Positions 42,270 through 44,372 of a stretch of 44,372 nt of DNA are shown in pieces. This DNA comes from Oscillospiraceae bacterium. GTDB lineage: Bacteria; Bacillota; Clostridia; Oscillospirales; Ruminococcaceae. The translations under genes and the position numbers were made by a program. Within the stretch, counting starts at the first letter, position 1; each line of letters begins with the position of its first letter. The notes under the pieces are model-generated. The model did not search any database and was not told the origin of the DNA. It saw only the letters and a list, made by a program, of their open reading frames with translations. The DNA lies in assembly GCA_017396665.1 (NCBI GenBank), contig JAFQLH010000074.1, positions 1 to 44,372 of the forward strand, in the 5' to 3' direction.

Positions 42270-42656
42270 ATGAAAGCCAGAATACAGAAAAAACAGCGTA
42301 AAATCGCACTTCTTTATAATATCGAAAGAAATAATTCCAGACAGCTCGCAAGCATCTGTACAAACAACGGCATCACAGCAATCGAGCTTGATACAACAGG
42401 TGCGGCATTTTCAGTAGGCTACCTGTGTGAGTATGAAGGCTTCGGCGGTGACCTTATCGCCTGCGATATTCCTCAGGAGGAAGCAATCGTGTTCTCAGCC
42501 TGCTCAAGCAGTGAGATTTCTGCTGTTCTGGAGCAGATGAAGAAGGACGGAATCAAAATCGACCTCAAGGGTATGGTTACCCCGACAAATAAAAGCTGGG
42601 CTCTCGGTAAGCTCGTGAGCGAGTTTGTCAAGGAACGTGAGGAGCTTTCAAGATAA
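42270..42656 (+). CDS. DUF3783-family protein
   Basis: The 128-residue product resembles DUF3783: a basic N-terminus (MKARIQKKQRKIALLYNIER), then EEAIVFSACSSSEISAVLEQ, and the family's VTPTNKSWALGKLVSEF near the C-terminus. Function unknown. The ATG at 42270 follows AAGGAGAG; an earlier in-frame start lies inside tgt and was rejected. Its stop overlaps the next start (TAATG), so it is translationally coupled to the methyltransferase gene. Confidence 0.82.
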   Translation: MKARIQKKQRKIALLYNIERNNSRQLASICTNNGITAIELDTTGAAFSVGYLCEYEGFGGDLIACDIPQEEAIVFSACSSSEISAVLEQMKKDGIKIDLKGMVTPTNKSWALGKLVSEFVKEREELSR

Positions 42657-43807
42657 TGGCTTCACAGAAATGCGAAACAACCTGCAGACTGTTTAAAAGA
42701 TGCGGCGGCTGTCAGCTCTCAATGTCCTATGAGGAGCAGCTTTTGTGGAAGCAGGAGAGAGTTGAAAGACGCTTTTCAAGGTTTATAAAGCCCGATACAA
42801 TTATCGGTATGGAAAAGCCGTTTCACTACCGCAACAAAACAACCGCAGTTGTAAGAGAGCAGGGAAGAGGAAGACTTCTGTCAGGAGTTTTCCAGTCAAG
42901 CACGAACTCTGTCGTTGCAACAGACGACTGTATGCTTGAGGATAAACGCTCGCTTAAAATTATAAAAACGGCAAGAGAGCTTATGCGTGAGCTTAAGATT
43001 TCTGCCTACAATCCTAAGACGGATAGGGGCACTGTGAAGTATTTTCTCGTAAGACAAAACACAAACGGACAGGCACTTTTGCTTGTTGTTACTTCAAAAA
43101 ATCAGTGGAATGAAAAGCACCTATTTGCAAAGCTTTTGTCTGAAAGATGTAAAAACGTCACAACGATTTCTGTCGGCGTGAGCCGTAGCCGTGACAAGCT
43201 CGTCCTTCCGACAGAGTGCGAAATCCTCACAGGCGAGGGCTTCATAACTGACAGGCTCTGTTCAAAGACCTTTGAGATTTCTCCGTTGTCGTTTTATCAG
43301 ATAAATCATACCCAGACCGAAAAGCTCTATAACCTCGCTCTCGATATGGCACAGCTCAGGAAAAGCGATACTATGCTCGACTGCTATTGCGGTATCGGTA
43401 CAATCGGTATCATAGCAAGCGACAGGGTGAAAAAGGTCATGGGCGTCGAGAAGAATTCTTTTGCAATAGAAAAGGCAAAGAGGAACGCTTCGCTGTGCGG
43501 TGTAACAAACGCTGAGTTTACAAATGCCGACGCAGGCGAGTTTATGGCAAGGCTCGTGGAGAAGGGCGAAAAGCCCGATGTCGTGATTATGGACCCCGCA
43601 AGAATGGGCTGTGACAGAAGATTTCTGCAAAGCCTTACAAAGCTCTCACCCGAAAGAATTGTCTATATCTCCTGCAATATCGAAACGCAGGAGCGTGATG
43701 TAAAAGAGCTTGTAAAGCAGGGCTATGAGGTAAAACGTGTCGCACCCGTCGATATGTTCCCCCATACAACGCATATAGAGTGTGTTGTGCTGCTCATAAA
43801 AGGATAA
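42656..43807 (+). CDS. RlmD/RumA-type RNA (uracil-C5)-methyltransferase
   Basis: This family methylates C5 of uracil in 23S rRNA or tRNA. The 383-residue product has the N-terminal Fe-S cysteine cluster CRLFKRCGGCQL, the SAM site LDCYCGIGTIGIIA, the substrate motif MDPARMGCDR, and the catalytic cysteine in YISCNIETQERD. The usual N-terminal TRAM domain is missing: most homologues are about 430-460 residues, and this one starts at the cysteine cluster. The target base cannot be told from sequence (RlmD, RlmCD or TrmFO-like substitutes). Confidence 0.9.
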   Translation: MASQKCETTCRLFKRCGGCQLSMSYEEQLLWKQERVERRFSRFIKPDTIIGMEKPFHYRNKTTAVVREQGRGRLLSGVFQSSTNSVVATDDCMLEDKRSLKIIKTARELMRELKISAYNPKTDRGTVKYFLVRQNTNGQALLLVVTSKNQWNEKHLFAKLLSERCKNVTTISVGVSRSRDKLVLPTECEILTGEGFITDRLCSKTFEISPLSFYQINHTQTEKLYNLALDMAQLRKSDTMLDCYCGIGTIGIIASDRVKKVMGVEKNSFAIEKAKRNASLCGVTNAEFTNADAGEFMARLVEKGEKPDVVIMDPARMGCDRRFLQSLTKLSPERIVYISCNIETQERDVKELVKQGYEVKRVAPVDMFPHTTHIECVVLLIKG

Positions 43808-43848
43808 AACATCAAAAATGAAAACCCTACAAAAATCGCACTTTTTTA

Positions 43849-43878
43849 CTCTACCAATGGTTGAGAGAGCGGTTTTTT
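43849..43878 (+). terminator. Probable terminator of the queA operon
   Basis: CTCTACC (43849-43855) pairs with GGT and AGAG (43859-43867), with a two-base bulge, followed shortly by GCGGTTTTTT. The stem is weak, so confidence is modest. Confidence 0.45.
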
Positions 43879-43900
43879 AACAATCCCAACCAACAGTTCC

Positions 43901-43929
43901 TGTACATTTATACCGTGGTGCGGTATAGT
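43901..43929 (+). promoter_or_regulatory. Promoter with palindromic operator of the XRE regulator gene
   Basis: The -10 TATAGT (43924-43929) has a partial -35, TGTACA (43901-43906), 17 bp upstream. A palindrome TATACCG-TGGTG-CGGTATA (43909-43927) overlaps the spacer and the -10. The position next to a regulator gene suggests autorepression. Confidence 0.6.
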
Positions 43930-43964
43930 GTAGACAGGAAGAGGCGAAAAGCAGGAGGTAAATT

Positions 43965-44372
43965 ATGAATCAGGAAAAGATAGGCAGATTTATTGCGAGC
44001 TGCAGAAAGGAAGCCTCTCTCACACAGGCTCAGCTTGCAGAAAAGCTCGGTATAACCGACAGAGCCGTGTCAAAGTGGGAGACAGGCCGTTCCATGCCCG
44101 ATTCAGCTATAATGCTTGAGCTTTGTGAGCTTCTTTCAATAAGTGTCAACGAATTGTTGAAAGGGGAAAGAATCAGTATGGATAACTACAAGGAAGAGGC
44201 GGAAAAAACAATCCTTGCCCTCAAGGAGCAGGAGGAACAGCAGGCAAAGAAGATTATTACCATCGAAATGTGGTTTTCGATAATCGGCGTAGCGGTAAGT
44301 ATGTTTACGATAGTCTGCGGTATATGGGCAGGAGTTGAGTGCGGCGAGGATAACCCGCTGGGTATCGTTCTC
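43965..44372 (+). CDS. XRE-family transcriptional regulator with membrane segment (3' end cut)
   Basis: The 136 visible codons encode an N-terminal Cro/C1-type helix-turn-helix: MNQEKIGRFIASCRKEASLT, then QAQLAEKLGITDRAVSKWET, then GRSMPDSAIMLELCELLSIS. A helical linker follows, then the start of a membrane helix (WFSIIGVAVSMFTIVCGIW). This HTH-plus-membrane architecture is common in Firmicutes. The gene runs off the window. The ATG follows GCAGGAGG. The palindrome in its promoter is a plausible binding site. Confidence 0.9.
   Translation, partial: MNQEKIGRFIASCRKEASLTQAQLAEKLGITDRAVSKWETGRSMPDSAIMLELCELLSISVNELLKGERISMDNYKEEAEKTILALKEQEEQQAKKIITIEMWFSIIGVAVSMFTIVCGIWAGVECGEDNPLGIVL

Overview
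The window reads as a low-to-mid GC, anaerobic Firmicute of the Clostridia, most like a Ruminococcus/Oscillospiraceae gut or rumen bacterium. Evidence: strong AGGAGG-type ribosome sites, textbook sigma-A promoters with 17-bp spacers, pyruvate formate-lyase and its activase, a reverse rubrerythrin, threonine-rich linkers on secreted proteins, a class B sortase, and SleB- and SpoIID-type wall enzymes. No rRNA, tRNA, CRISPR array, insertion sequence or prophage was seen. The genus is inferred; family-level placement is firmer.

Layout. 1-2447 (minus): an MsmK/UgpC-type sugar-importer ATPase cut by the window edge, rsuA, and a membrane-anchored DUF4830 protein. 2560-4155: a PurF-like protein whose glutaminase site looks dead. 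4239-18108: one apparent 13.7-kb operon with two good promoters in front and a strong terminator behind. It encodes two MacB/LolD-type ATPases (the second with a C-terminal AbrB-like domain), a 973-residue solute-binding protein with carbohydrate-binding-like modules, two CUT1-type permease pairs, an NHL-propeller/TPR single-pass protein, a Yip1-family membrane protein and a DUF5696 exported protein. This is the best candidate for an undescribed system. 18110-19267: a MORN-repeat protein fused to an L7/L12-like C-terminal domain, followed by a 323-bp stretch of three hairpins.

19516-23696: cysteine desulfurase and thiI (4-thiouridine in tRNA), then cinA/pncC and a class B sortase. 23697-26441: two secreted wall enzymes (SleB-like, SpoIID-like) that share a short WWKAG(V/I)GEYD motif; the first has a structured, possibly c-di-AMP-sensing leader. 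26430-30555: a seven-fold zinc-ribbon protein, then on the minus strand rmuC and a CapA-family lipoprotein. 30681-34666: an unusual phosphoribosyltransferase-like protein, then pflB under a ZTP riboswitch, and pflA. 34675-36750: reverse rubrerythrin with an operator-like palindrome, and a zinc-peptidase lipoprotein. 36772-39999 (minus): asd-dapA-dapB behind a lysine riboswitch. 40049-43807: queA-tgt (queuosine), a DUF3783 protein and a uracil-C5 RNA methyltransferase. The window ends inside an XRE-type regulator gene.

How parts fit together: ZTP sensing before pflB links one-carbon/purine status to formate supply; lysine sensing before asd-dapA-dapB is end-product control; the CUT1 permeases could be driven either by the operon's own ATPases or by the MsmK-type ATPase at the window start. 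No searches were run, so family names rest on motif recognition.
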